Source of the DNA: Fidelibacterota bacterium
GTDB lineage: Bacteria > Fidelibacterota > Marinisomatia > SCGC-AAA003-L08 > D37C17
Reading direction: 5' to 3'
Length of the DNA: 64,000 bases
Assembly: GCA_002717625.1 (NCBI GenBank)
Contig: PBEF01000002.1
Location: 224,133-288,132, forward strand
This document shows, piece by piece, positions 9,506 through 19,970 of this stretch; positions within the stretch are counted from its first letter, which is position 1, and the number at the start of each line of letters is the position of its first letter. Both the position numbers and the translations under genes were made by a program. The notes beneath the pieces are model-generated. The model was given only the letters and a program-made list of their open reading frames with translations, was not told where the DNA came from and did not search any database.

Positions 9506-11890
9506 ATGGATTATAATTTTAAAGAAATAGAAAAAAAATGGCAATTGTTTTGGTCCGAGAACTCAGATTTAAAAACAGATTACGATGATTTTGAAAATAA
9601 AAAATATTGCCTTACGATGTTTAGTTATCCATCAGGGGATAAATTGCATATAGGACATTGGTATAATTATGGTCCTTCAGATACACTTGCAAGGTACTTA
9701 AAAATGAAAGGTTTTAATGTTTTTCAGCCTCAAGGGTTTGATGCTTTTGGTCTTCCAGCTGAGAATTACGCAATTAAACATGGTGTTCATCCCCATAAGA
9801 GTACGCATAGTAATATATCTACAATGAAAAAACAACTTGAATCAATTGGAGCTCTTTATAATTGGGATAAGGAAGTTATTACTTCTGATAAAGAGTATTA
9901 CAGATGGACTCAATGGCTATTCTTGAAATTATATGAAAATAATTTAGCATATAGGAAAGAGGCAATGGTGAATTGGGATCCTGTGGATCAGACTGTGCTT
10001 GCTAATGAACAAGTTTTAGCAGATGGGACATCTGATCGTTCAGGAGCTCTTGTGGTACAAAAACCTTTAGTTCAATGGTTTTTCAAGATAACAGACTATG
10101 CAGAAGAACTTCTTGGTTACGAAGGACTTTCTTGGCCTAAAAAAACTATAGCAATGCAAAAAAATTGGATTGGGAAGAGCAAGGGCGCAAGAGTTACTTT
10201 TAATGTCTGTGATTCAGATTTTAAAATAGATATTTTTACAACAAGGCCAGATACGTTATTTGGAGCTACTTATCTTGTGGTTGCTCCCGAGCATAATTTG
10301 ATATTAGACTTAAATTTAATTAATAATAAAGAGATTAAAGCTTATTGTGACCAAGCTGCAAATAAAAGTGAACTACAAAGGTCTGATTTAGATAAAAGTA
10401 AAACAGGTGTTTTCTCTGGTATCTATGCTGCACATCCTTTGACAGGTAAGCAAATACCCATATGGATAGCTGATTATGTGATGATGAATTATGGAACAGG
10501 AGCAATTATGGCCGTTCCTGGTCATGACCAAAGAGATTATGAATTTGCTGAAAAATATGATATTAATATTATTAAGGTTGTTGATGATGGTAATGATGTT
10601 AGCATAGAAGATCAAGCCTTTACAGATTATGGAACTTGTATAAATTCTGATTTTTTAAACAACCTTAAAACAAAAGATGCAATTGATAAAATGACGGTTT
10701 ATCTTGAAAATGAAAAGATAGGGGAGAGTTCGATTACATATAGATTGAAAGATTGGTTGATATCAAGGCAGAGATATTGGGGTACCCCTATACCAATTGT
10801 ATATGATCCAGATGGAAACCCTCATCCTATTCCTGATGAATATTTGCCTTGGACTTTACCTGATGATGTAGAGTATAAGCCTAAAGGAACATCTCCCTTA
10901 GGATCTTCAAAAGAGCTTCTTGAAAGAACGGAGAAAATATTCGGAAAAGGTTGGAAGCCTGAAATTGATACGATGGATACATTCGTATGTTCATCATGGT
11001 ACTATTTACGCTACCCTGATTCAGCCAATTCATCTGAACCTTTTAGCTATGAATCAACAAAATGGCTTCCAGTAGATTATTATATTGGTGGGGCAGAGCA
11101 TGCAACAATGCACTTGCTGTATGCTCGTTTTATCACGAAAGCATTAAATACATTGAAAATTATTGATTTTAATGAGCCTTTTACCAGTCTGTATCATCAG
11201 GGAACAATTACTAAAGATGGCGCTAAAATGTCTAAATCTAAAGGAAATACCGTCTCTCCTGATATTTTTCTAGATCAATATGGTTCTGATACATTTCGAT
11301 GTTATTTGATGTTTATGGGACCTTATGATGAAGGTGGTGATTGGAACGATAAAGGTATAAAGGGGATTAGCAAATTTTTATCCAGAGCTTACAGACTTTG
11401 CCAACAAACTGTTGATTATAAAGAAACAAGTGATGATTTGTTTGTTGTTCATTCAACTATACAGGCAGTTACAAATAATTTAGATGAAATGAAATTCAAT
11501 ACAGCACTTAGTAGATTAATGGAGTTTGTTAACTACTTTTATGCTAAAGGCATTACAGCCTCAACCAAAATGATATTTATTCAACTTTTATCTCCATTAG
11601 CACCTCATATTTCAGAAGAGTTGTGGTCATACGAAAATAATACAAGTGTATTTATATCATCATGGCCTATTTGTGATTCTAAATATTTAGAAAAAGATAC
11701 AATTAAAATCATGGTTCAAGTTAATGGAAAATTAAGAGCTAGCATTGAAGTTGATAAAAGTATAAATAAAGATAAATTGGTTCAGATTGCAAAAGAAAAT
11801 CAAAATGTAAGTAAATTTATTTTAAATAAAGAAATTATTAGGGAAATTTATGTCCCTAATAAAATAATTAATATTGTAATTAAGGAGTAA
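9506..11890 (+). CDS. leuS: Leucyl-tRNA synthetase
   Basis: HIGH motif 'KLHIGHWYNYGPSD', CP1 editing motifs 'TTRPDTLFGATY' and 'MNYGTGAIMAVPGHDQRD', KMSKS 'AKMSKSKGN'. Confidence 0.97.
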   Translation: MDYNFKEIEKKWQLFWSENSDLKTDYDDFENKKYCLTMFSYPSGDKLHIGHWYNYGPSDTLARYLKMKGFNVFQPQGFDAFGLPAENYAIKHGVHPHKSTHSNISTMKKQLESIGALYNWDKEVITSDKEYYRWTQWLFLKLYENNLAYRKEAMVNWDPVDQTVLANEQVLADGTSDRSGALVVQKPLVQWFFKITDYAEELLGYEGLSWPKKTIAMQKNWIGKSKGARVTFNVCDSDFKIDIFTTRPDTLFGATYLVVAPEHNLILDLNLINNKEIKAYCDQAANKSELQRSDLDKSKTGVFSGIYAAHPLTGKQIPIWIADYVMMNYGTGAIMAVPGHDQRDYEFAEKYDINIIKVVDDGNDVSIEDQAFTDYGTCINSDFLNNLKTKDAIDKMTVYLENEKIGESSITYRLKDWLISRQRYWGTPIPIVYDPDGNPHPIPDEYLPWTLPDDVEYKPKGTSPLGSSKELLERTEKIFGKGWKPEIDTMDTFVCSSWYYLRYPDSANSSEPFSYESTKWLPVDYYIGGAEHATMHLLYARFITKALNTLKIIDFNEPFTSLYHQGTITKDGAKMSKSKGNTVSPDIFLDQYGSDTFRCYLMFMGPYDEGGDWNDKGIKGISKFLSRAYRLCQQTVDYKETSDDLFVVHSTIQAVTNNLDEMKFNTALSRLMEFVNYFYAKGITASTKMIFIQLLSPLAPHISEELWSYENNTSVFISSWPICDSKYLEKDTIKIMVQVNGKLRASIEVDKSINKDKLVQIAKENQNVSKFILNKEIIREIYVPNKIINIVIKE

Positions 11891-11891
11891 T

Positions 11892-13925
11892 ATGAAGAAT
11901 AACCCATTGTTTATAGATTATAAGTTACCATTTAACACAATCCCTTTTGATGAGATTAAGACAGAAGACTTTCTTCCAGCTATACATAAAGCTATTGAAG
12001 ACAGCAATGCCAAGATAGAGGCTATCACATCATCTGTGGATATTCCTAGTTTTGAAAATACAGTGCTGGCTTTTGAAACCTCACACGAAGATTTAGGGCG
12101 TATTGTTGGTATATATTGGCATTTGTTCGCTGCTAATAGCGAAGGAGAATTTAAAAAACTTGCTGAGGAAATTAGTCCTTTGCTATCAAGCCATACGAAT
12201 GATTATATGTTGAATGCAAAGCTATTTTCTAGAATAGAATCTGTCTATAAAAATGATACTAATGTTGATTATGACGAACATGATAGTAAGCTTATTGAAA
12301 ATGTTTATAAAATGTTTTTAAGAAATGGAGCATCTTTAGATGATGAGAATAAAGAAAATTTAAGAAATCTAGATCAAGAACTATCTATGCTTTCCCCAAA
12401 GTTTTCAAATAATGTTCTTGATGCTCAGAATGCGTTTGAATTATGGGTAACAGATGAATCTGATTTAGATGGTCTTCCAAAAGACGCTATAAGTGCAGCC
12501 TCTCATGCAGCAAAAGCAAAAAACAAAGAAGGACAATGGCTGTTTACGCTGCAAATGGCTAGCTATATTCCATTTATGACATATTCAAATAAACGTCATT
12601 TGAGAGAGAAACTGTTTAAAGGTCATGGTGGATTGTGCAATGGAGGAAAATTTGATAATAGCACTATTATTACAAAAATTGTTGAATTAAAACATAAAAG
12701 AGCACAATTGTTGGGATATAAATCTCATGCAGATTTTGTTTTAGAAAGAAGAATGGCTGAAAATATTGAAAATGTTTATGAGCTTCTAGATAATCTTTAT
12801 GATTATTCTTATTCTGCTGCAAAATCAGAACTTGAAGAAATAGAAGCCTATGCTTTTGAAAAAGACTCCTTAGAGTCTTTTTATCAGTGGGATTTTATGT
12901 ATTATAAAGAGCAGTTAAAAAAAGAAAAATATAATTTTGACTCAGAGGAATTGCGACCATATTTTAAGTCAGAAAATGTAATTAAAGGTGTTTTTGAGGT
13001 TGCGAAAAGACTATATGGTTTAACATTTAAAAAATTAGATGATATACAGACATGGCACGAAGAGGTGGATTGTTTTGAAGTTAACAATGAGGATGGTTCA
13101 CATGTTGGTATTATGTATATTGATTTATTCCCTAGAGAAACAAAGCGTAGTGGTGCTTGGATGAATGCTTTGCTTGAAAATGGCCTTTATAAAGGTGAAG
13201 TTAGAAGACCCCATGTTCTTTTTGTTGCAAGTCTAACCCCTTCAACAGATGAAAAGCCTTCTTTATTAAATTATCGTGAAGTTGAAACTATTTTCCATGA
13301 ATTCGGGCATTGTTTGCATGGGTTGCTTTCTGATGGTAAATATCAAACAACTAGTGGTACTAATGTTTTTTGGGATTTTGTAGAGCTTCCTTCTCAAATT
13401 ATGGAGAATTGGGTAGGTGAACCAGAAGCTCTGAAGTTATTTGCAACTCATTATGAAACAGGAGAGGTGATTCCCGATGAGCTTATTGCCAAAATTAAAC
13501 AGTCTTCTAATTTTGGTGCAGGATATTTATCTCTAAGACAGTTGTCATTAGGATATCTTGATATGGCATGGTATACCAATCTTGATAAGGTTGATGATGT
13601 TGAATCCTTTGAGCGTAAAGCTACTGAAAAAACACAGTTGTTTCCTAGTGTAGATGGCATGACAGTTTCTAACTCTTTTGGGCATATTTTTTCAGGAGGT
13701 TATTCAGCAGGCTATTACTCTTATAAATGGGCGGAGGTTCTTGATGCTGATGCATTTGAGAAGTTTAAAGAAGACGGTATTTTTAATAGAGAGACAGCTC
13801 AATCGTTTAGAGATAATATATTGTCAAAAGGAGGCCTTAAACATCCAATGGAACTATATAAAGCCTTTAGAGGTAGAGAGCCTAAAGTAGAAGCTTTATT
13901 GAAGAGAGATGAATTAATTAAATAA
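11892..13925 (+). CDS. M3 family oligopeptidase (oligopeptidase A / dipeptidyl carboxypeptidase type)
   Basis: Zn motif 'VETIFHEFGHCLHGLLSD'; 'SFGHIFSGGYSAGYYSYKWAEVLDADAFE'. Confidence 0.93.
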   Translation: MKNNPLFIDYKLPFNTIPFDEIKTEDFLPAIHKAIEDSNAKIEAITSSVDIPSFENTVLAFETSHEDLGRIVGIYWHLFAANSEGEFKKLAEEISPLLSSHTNDYMLNAKLFSRIESVYKNDTNVDYDEHDSKLIENVYKMFLRNGASLDDENKENLRNLDQELSMLSPKFSNNVLDAQNAFELWVTDESDLDGLPKDAISAASHAAKAKNKEGQWLFTLQMASYIPFMTYSNKRHLREKLFKGHGGLCNGGKFDNSTIITKIVELKHKRAQLLGYKSHADFVLERRMAENIENVYELLDNLYDYSYSAAKSELEEIEAYAFEKDSLESFYQWDFMYYKEQLKKEKYNFDSEELRPYFKSENVIKGVFEVAKRLYGLTFKKLDDIQTWHEEVDCFEVNNEDGSHVGIMYIDLFPRETKRSGAWMNALLENGLYKGEVRRPHVLFVASLTPSTDEKPSLLNYREVETIFHEFGHCLHGLLSDGKYQTTSGTNVFWDFVELPSQIMENWVGEPEALKLFATHYETGEVIPDELIAKIKQSSNFGAGYLSLRQLSLGYLDMAWYTNLDKVDDVESFERKATEKTQLFPSVDGMTVSNSFGHIFSGGYSAGYYSYKWAEVLDADAFEKFKEDGIFNRETAQSFRDNILSKGGLKHPMELYKAFRGREPKVEALLKRDELIK

Positions 13926-13935
13926 AGAGGTTAGA

Positions 13936-16900
13936 ATGTTTAGAAAAAAAATAACATGGATAGTATTAACAGTTTTATTTGTTTTAACATTAGGAGCATC
14001 ATTTAGTTTATTTAAAAATGCTTTTCCCATACTTAATATTGATTTGAAAATGTCAAGACAGGATGCTTTTGATAAATCTGCAATATTATCTTCTAAAATG
14101 AATTTAGGACCAATTGATTATGATCAGGCCGCTACCTTTGGATCTGATAATAATGCTCAAAACTATATTGAATTAGACGCTGGAGGCTCTAAAGCCTTTA
14201 TTGAAATGTTAGATAAGGATATTTATAAAGCGTATACATGGAAAGTAAGGCATTATAAAGAAAATCAAGTAAATGAAGCCTGGTTTATGTTCTCTCCAGA
14301 AGGAGAACTTTATGGCTTTGAAGAAAAATTATCTGAGGATTTATTTCTTGAACCTTTAAGTTCAAAAAAGGCTAGAAAGTTAGCTGAGTCTTTATCTACA
14401 GATAGATGTGGTATTGATTTTAGTGTGTTTGAGTTAGTCGAAGAGTCTGAGGATATAAAGCCTTCAGAAAGGCTTGATAGAGCTTTTGTCTATAAAAGAA
14501 TTGATCATTCTATAGGAGAAGAAGGTGAGTATAGATTGAAGCTTATTGTTAGTGGAAATAAACTAACAGCAGTCAAGCGATATGTTAAGGTTCCCGAAAC
14601 ATTTAAGAGAACGTATGAAGAAATGAGATCTTTTAATAATACTATCGCAATGATTGCAAGTTACGGCCTTTTTATCTTTTATATAGTTGGAGGTATTGTT
14701 GTAGGACTGTTTATTCTTAATAGGCAAAAATGGTTGTTGTGGAAAACTGCAATTTATTGGGCATTATTTATTTCTATTCTTCAAACAGTCTCTGGTTTGA
14801 ATTTCTTACCTTTAAGCTGGTTGGGATACGATACTGCTATTTCAACGCAAAACTTTTTAATGCAACAAATTTTATATTCTTTAATCAATGGTATTGTTGA
14901 TTTTATTTTAATTTTATTATCTTTTGTTGCAGCAGAGAGTCTATCTAGAAAAGCTTTTCCTGAGCATGTACAATTTTGGAGATTATGGTCAGGGAGAAAT
15001 GCTTATACTTCTGAGGTTGCAGGGCAGACGATAGGTGGATATCTTCTGATTGGAGTTGATTTACTCTTTGTAACTTCTTTCTACATGATTACTGCTAATT
15101 ATTTTGGTTGGTGGGTTCCTACTTCAACTTTATTCCAGCCTGATATGATAGCGACTCCTTTTCCATGGTTATCTGCTGTTGGGATGTCTTTACATGCAGG
15201 GTTCTGGGAGGAATGTTTATTTAGGGCTGTTCCTTTAGCTGGAGCTGCATTAATTGGTAGGCGGTATGGGAATGAAAAAATATGGGTAATATCAGCAATG
15301 TTATTGCAGGCGATAATATTTGCAGGAGCACATGCAAATTACCCTTCCTATCCTGCTTATTCTCGTTTAGTTGAGCTGATTATACCATCATTACTTTTTG
15401 GTTTTATATACTTGAAATTCGGCTTATTACCAGTGATAATATCACATTTTGGTTATGATGTTGTTTGGTTCTCTATGCCTATATTTACATCTGTATCTTC
15501 AGATTTGATGTTTGATAAAATTATGGTATTTGTTTTAACATTGATTCCTGTATGGGTAGTATTAAGAGCAAAACTTAAATCAAAATCTTTAACTGATATT
15601 GATATTTCTGAATATAATAAAGCATTTGAAGTTCAGGATAAAGCACCACTTGAAGTTGAAAAAGATCAAAATGAAGTAGAGGAGCTGAAAATAAATAAGA
15701 ACTATAAGCGTAACTTATATTCTTCTGTATTAGTTGTATTAGCTGTTGTATTTGCTGCTTTTAATGAAAAATCATATTCTAACCTTAGTTTGGAAATTAA
15801 CAGGTCTGAAGCTATTTCTTTATCTGAAAAATACTTAGATCAAAGTGGTGTGAAATTAAGCCCAGATATTTGGACATGTCTATCTGGTGTTTATACAGGA
15901 AGTCTAGATGCTGATGATAAATTCATATGGAAGGAAGAAGGGGAAGAGGTTTATAATTCTCTTATTGGGGATTATCTTTCTAATGTGATCTGGAATATTA
16001 GATATGTTAAGTTTGATGGAGATGTTAATGATAAAACAGAAGAATATGCTGTTTTAATTAACCCTGATGGTTCATTGAATCAAATTAGGCATAAAATTCC
16101 AGAAAATGAAAGTGGTGCTAGATTAAAAGAAAAATCAGCTAGAAATATAGCTGTGAATTATCTTAAAAATAAATTCGGTTTATCCGAAGGAGATATTCAA
16201 GATGTGTCTTCTGAAATATCAAATCTTCCAAATAGAGATGATTGGACATTTATTTTTTCTGATAATGCAACTCACTTATTAAAGGATGGTGATTTACGTA
16301 TTAAAATCAATATCTCTGGAGATAGCGTTACATCATTTAAGAAATATGTTTATTTACCAGAAGAATGGGAAAGAAAGGAGAAAAATAATGCAACATTTGC
16401 AAATATGATTAAGATGGTATGTTATTTTTCATTAGTCTTTTTCATTCTGTATGCTGCAGCAGCATCTATTGCTAGATGGAGTAAAGGAAAGTTTAATTTT
16501 AAAATATTTAAATTTGCATTTGCTGTTTTATCTACTTTATCTATTTTGAATACAATTAATAGCTATCCATCAATGGTATCAGGTTTTTCATCAGCAAAGC
16601 CATTTATGAATCAGATTATAATGTCTCTTGGAGGATCCTTTTTATATGGTATTATTTTTGCATTTATGGTATCAGCTATTTTAGGGAATAGCTCCTTGAA
16701 GATTAAAAAGTCTTCACATATTTTTAGTTATCTTGAAATTGCATTGCTATCTATTTGGGGAATCTGTTTAATGACATTTGCTTACAGTCTTAAACAGATT
16801 AATCCATTATGGATATCTGGAGCAGGTGGAGCTAATGTTTATTTTCCCGTGTTTGGTTATGTTGCATCTAATATCTCTGCTTACTTTGATAAGTTTATCA

Positions 16901-17289
16901 TTTTGATGTTCGTATTAACATTATTAAATGATATAACTGATTGTAGTAGGCGTAAAAAGTTTTTAAGTTTCTTTTTACCTCTATTATTTACAGCACTTAT
17001 TGTTGGTACAGAATTTGGTTCATCTGGAGGTCCAGATAATATGCTTAGATGGTTTTATATCGCAATGTTTTATGGAGCGACTTTATCTGGTCTGTATATA
17101 TCCTATATTGTTTATGATATGACTATTATTCCTGTTGTAGTAGCTATAGTAGCTTCCTTTGAATTAGCTGCATTGGCAGGTACAGGAACATATCCAGGAA
17201 TGTTGGTTAGTGCTATTATCTCGATTTTATTAATATTGTTTTCAAGTTATAAGATAAGATCATATTTACTTAATAATATGGAGAAATAA
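13936..17289 (+). CDS. Large CPBP (Abi/CAAX-protease-like) intramembrane protease with internally duplicated architecture
   Basis: 'HAGFWEECLFRAVPLAGAALIG' (EExxxR), 'FAGAHANYPSYPAYSRLVELIIPSLLFGFIYLKFGLLPVIISHFGYDVVW'; two soluble + multi-TM halves. Confidence 0.85.
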   Translation: MFRKKITWIVLTVLFVLTLGASFSLFKNAFPILNIDLKMSRQDAFDKSAILSSKMNLGPIDYDQAATFGSDNNAQNYIELDAGGSKAFIEMLDKDIYKAYTWKVRHYKENQVNEAWFMFSPEGELYGFEEKLSEDLFLEPLSSKKARKLAESLSTDRCGIDFSVFELVEESEDIKPSERLDRAFVYKRIDHSIGEEGEYRLKLIVSGNKLTAVKRYVKVPETFKRTYEEMRSFNNTIAMIASYGLFIFYIVGGIVVGLFILNRQKWLLWKTAIYWALFISILQTVSGLNFLPLSWLGYDTAISTQNFLMQQILYSLINGIVDFILILLSFVAAESLSRKAFPEHVQFWRLWSGRNAYTSEVAGQTIGGYLLIGVDLLFVTSFYMITANYFGWWVPTSTLFQPDMIATPFPWLSAVGMSLHAGFWEECLFRAVPLAGAALIGRRYGNEKIWVISAMLLQAIIFAGAHANYPSYPAYSRLVELIIPSLLFGFIYLKFGLLPVIISHFGYDVVWFSMPIFTSVSSDLMFDKIMVFVLTLIPVWVVLRAKLKSKSLTDIDISEYNKAFEVQDKAPLEVEKDQNEVEELKINKNYKRNLYSSVLVVLAVVFAAFNEKSYSNLSLEINRSEAISLSEKYLDQSGVKLSPDIWTCLSGVYTGSLDADDKFIWKEEGEEVYNSLIGDYLSNVIWNIRYVKFDGDVNDKTEEYAVLINPDGSLNQIRHKIPENESGARLKEKSARNIAVNYLKNKFGLSEGDIQDVSSEISNLPNRDDWTFIFSDNATHLLKDGDLRIKINISGDSVTSFKKYVYLPEEWERKEKNNATFANMIKMVCYFSLVFFILYAAAASIARWSKGKFNFKIFKFAFAVLSTLSILNTINSYPSMVSGFSSAKPFMNQIIMSLGGSFLYGIIFAFMVSAILGNSSLKIKKSSHIFSYLEIALLSIWGICLMTFAYSLKQINPLWISGAGGANVYFPVFGYVASNISAYFDKFIILMFVLTLLNDITDCSRRKKFLSFFLPLLFTALIVGTEFGSSGGPDNMLRWFYIAMFYGATLSGLYISYIVYDMTIIPVVVAIVASFELAALAGTGTYPGMLVSAIISILLILFSSYKIRSYLLNNMEK

Positions 17290-17291
17290 GT

Positions 17292-18089
17292 ATGAATTTT
17301 TATATCATTATATGTCTTTTAATTGGCAACATTTTGGCTTTTAGTTCTGGTGGTTATATGGAACTAGATTTAGGAAAAAATATTACTAATGGTGAGTATG
17401 AAAAATACAATGATGATGGTTTTGCAATAAGGGTAGCTTATTCAAATAATATTGATTCGAGTGATTTTTTTAGATGGCAAGTTTCAGGTCAGTATATTTC
17501 TTTTTACTCAAATACTTATTATGATGAGTTTGCTATGGCATCAGGAGCATCTGGCCCTAGCATAAAAGTTACCAATGCAGAAGATGGTTATATTTTTCAA
17601 GGTGGCATTAAATTTATTCCCGAATTAGGATTGTTCCAAAATAAAGGTATTTTTAAGCCATATGCAACAGCAGGACTTGGTTTTGGTTATTTTTTAGAGT
17701 ATACAAAATATGAAGATCCTGATGTTAACGGCAGCTGGTGTGCAATTTGGGATTGGTGGTGTGATGATGATGGCGGAAGTCTTTTTAGGTTAGATGATAT
17801 AGAGCAAGATGAGTTTAACTTTATGTACTCAATAGAATTAGGTGCTAATTTTATTATTCCTAAATGGGGTGATGGTGGTTTTGATTTTGGAATCAGATAT
17901 ACAATGTCTCCTAAAATGAAACCAATATATGCATATGAGGTTAATGCGAATGCCGAAGAATTATCTAGATTTGCAAATAAAATTAATGCTGATTATATTA
18001 CGATTTACTTTGGTGGTACATGGCCGATTAGAACTGAGGATAGAAGAAAAACTAAGTCTATTAATAAACCTATAGATTTTGATATATAA
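17292..18089 (+). CDS. Outer-membrane beta-barrel-like protein
   Basis: Signal peptide, alternating amphipathic strands, 'FKPYATAGLGFGYFLE...FNFMYSIELGANFIIPKWGDGGFDFGIRYTMSP'. Confidence 0.65.
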   Translation: MNFYIIICLLIGNILAFSSGGYMELDLGKNITNGEYEKYNDDGFAIRVAYSNNIDSSDFFRWQVSGQYISFYSNTYYDEFAMASGASGPSIKVTNAEDGYIFQGGIKFIPELGLFQNKGIFKPYATAGLGFGYFLEYTKYEDPDVNGSWCAIWDWWCDDDGGSLFRLDDIEQDEFNFMYSIELGANFIIPKWGDGGFDFGIRYTMSPKMKPIYAYEVNANAEELSRFANKINADYITIYFGGTWPIRTEDRRKTKSINKPIDFDI

Positions 18090-18105
18090 ATAAGTAAGCA
18101 GGGTA

Positions 18106-18123
18106 ATACCTATTTTTAGGTAT
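18106..18123. terminator. Possible bidirectional terminator hairpin between convergent genes
   Basis: ATACCTA-TTTT-TAGGTAT, perfect 7-bp stem; AT-rich flanks but no strong T-tract. Confidence 0.4.
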
Positions 18124-18193
18124 AATTAAAATTAGACATAATATATATTATCAATATATTGATTGTGTATTTTTAAATGAGGTTTCTGATTAT

Positions 18194-19924
18194 TTAGGCA
18201 CTCAAAATAAGATCAACTAGAAGAACAATATCTATAACATTTGAAGCCCCATCATTGTTAATATCACCATTTTGATTATATTCTCCTGATATAATAAGAT
18301 TTACAAGAATTACAATATCAATAATGTTAATGATATTGTTTTGATCAAGATCTCCAATAGATATATTGTCGTATTCACAGGTGTTATCATCTATGGTTGC
18401 TGTTGGGTCATAATTGTCAGCTTCAGGATCAGTGCATCCTGTTGTTATCCATCCACACGCATTAGGCCCACCATAAACGCCTATATCATTAAGAGCTTCT
18501 CCTTGTGATGGCGGAAAACAAAGATCATTATAGGCCCCAGAAGGATCTCCTGCATCAATACATGGTGATGATGGATGCAGTTCAAAATTATAAAAGTCTG
18601 AGAATCCAGGGTTTTGATCAGTATTTCCTTCTCCTGAATATCCCCCCATTATATTGCTATAAGTTACAGAATTGCAATTTTGAATTTGATCATTAGCATT
18701 AAAGAATATAATACTATTTTTAACAGTATTAACATTATATGCTCCTCTATAATTACTTACAACTGTTGAGTTTATGAGAGAATTTGAATTTTCTACAGCC
18801 CAATTACTATCATTATTGGCAACAATACAGTTATAGATATCATGAACTTCAATAATACCACTATTATTATTAAGAACTTTAGTATTAATAATGTCTGGAC
18901 CATAGCTACTGCTATTTGCTCTAATAGCACTATTGCCGTGCCCCTCAAATATTGAGTTTTTAATCTCACCGCGTACTTCACTTTGTGAATAACCTGATTG
19001 ATAAAAACCATAATTATTATCTAAAAAAGTACAATTATCAATAATATAATCGTTTTCATTGATATATATAGCATAGTTGTTAATATCTTGGAATAAAGAA
19101 TTGTAGACTTTAAGAGAAGTATGAGTCCCCGCGTCAATCCCTCTATCATCATTATTAATAAACTTACAATTATCAAATTCGATGTTTGTATAACTATTAA
19201 TTTGAGTTCCAAGATTACAGTTCTCAAAATTTGTATTTATAATTGTATGATAAGCTCCCCCGCTTTGAGATTGAATGTTAATACCATAATAAAAATTATT
19301 AAACTCAGAATCTCTAATAGATAAAGGAATATTCCCTCCATAATAAAGACCGGTTCCAGTCCCTGGGTTATCAGCATTTAAGATAACACCATCTAAAATT
19401 AGATAAGTATTCTCAGAGTTGATATAATAATTATTACCTCCATCTTCAATTAAGCTATTAGATAGAGTTAAGTCTGTAAATGTATCATTTGAGTTAAGAG
19501 CATATCCTGAGAATGCATGTATATATACATTATCTATGGTAGTATCCTGAGAATAATAGGACGAGAGCGCGCTGGTATGTGTATTTGTAATCTCTGCATA
19601 TGTGATATAACTTGCGCCTGTAGAATACTGGAAATTAATTCCTCCCCAAGAACATCCATCTCCTATACATGAGAATGTAATATTACTCTCTTGTGTGCCT
19701 ATCGCCTGGAGTTCTCCTGTAATAAGAAGATTGTAATCTCCCATAAATTGAACCTCTACACCTGGATCTATTGCTAGCGATGTATAAGGATCAACCTGGA
19801 TATCTCCTATAATAAGATACGGCGAATTATCAAGAGTCCATGTACCTGAGACTGGGCCGGACACTTCCTCTTGTGAAATTAAAATTGAAAAACATGCAAA
19901 AATTAGTATTAGTTTTTTTTTCAT
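18194..19924 (-). CDS. Secreted right-handed beta-helix protein with GCTD motif and C-terminal dockerin-like module
   Basis: Repeated 'IxNSxFExxxxxAI' strands; 'GCTDPEADNYDPTATIDDNTCEYD'; 'GDLDQNNIINIIDIVILVNLII...GDINNDGASNVIDIVLLVDLILSA'. Confidence 0.85.
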   Translation of the reverse strand: MKKKLILIFACFSILISQEEVSGPVSGTWTLDNSPYLIIGDIQVDPYTSLAIDPGVEVQFMGDYNLLITGELQAIGTQESNITFSCIGDGCSWGGINFQYSTGASYITYAEITNTHTSALSSYYSQDTTIDNVYIHAFSGYALNSNDTFTDLTLSNSLIEDGGNNYYINSENTYLILDGVILNADNPGTGTGLYYGGNIPLSIRDSEFNNFYYGINIQSQSGGAYHTIINTNFENCNLGTQINSYTNIEFDNCKFINNDDRGIDAGTHTSLKVYNSLFQDINNYAIYINENDYIIDNCTFLDNNYGFYQSGYSQSEVRGEIKNSIFEGHGNSAIRANSSSYGPDIINTKVLNNNSGIIEVHDIYNCIVANNDSNWAVENSNSLINSTVVSNYRGAYNVNTVKNSIIFFNANDQIQNCNSVTYSNIMGGYSGEGNTDQNPGFSDFYNFELHPSSPCIDAGDPSGAYNDLCFPPSQGEALNDIGVYGGPNACGWITTGCTDPEADNYDPTATIDDNTCEYDNISIGDLDQNNIINIIDIVILVNLIISGEYNQNGDINNDGASNVIDIVLLVDLILSA

Positions 19925-19970
19925 TTCATTTTACCTTTTAATAAACACAGTTATTTTATTTTAATATATT

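Noticed and set aside
13936-17289. CPBP protein as an abortive-infection (Abi) phage-defence gene
   Set aside because: CPBP proteases have many roles; no neighbouring defence genes, and it sits in an operon with leuS, an M3 peptidase and an OMP.
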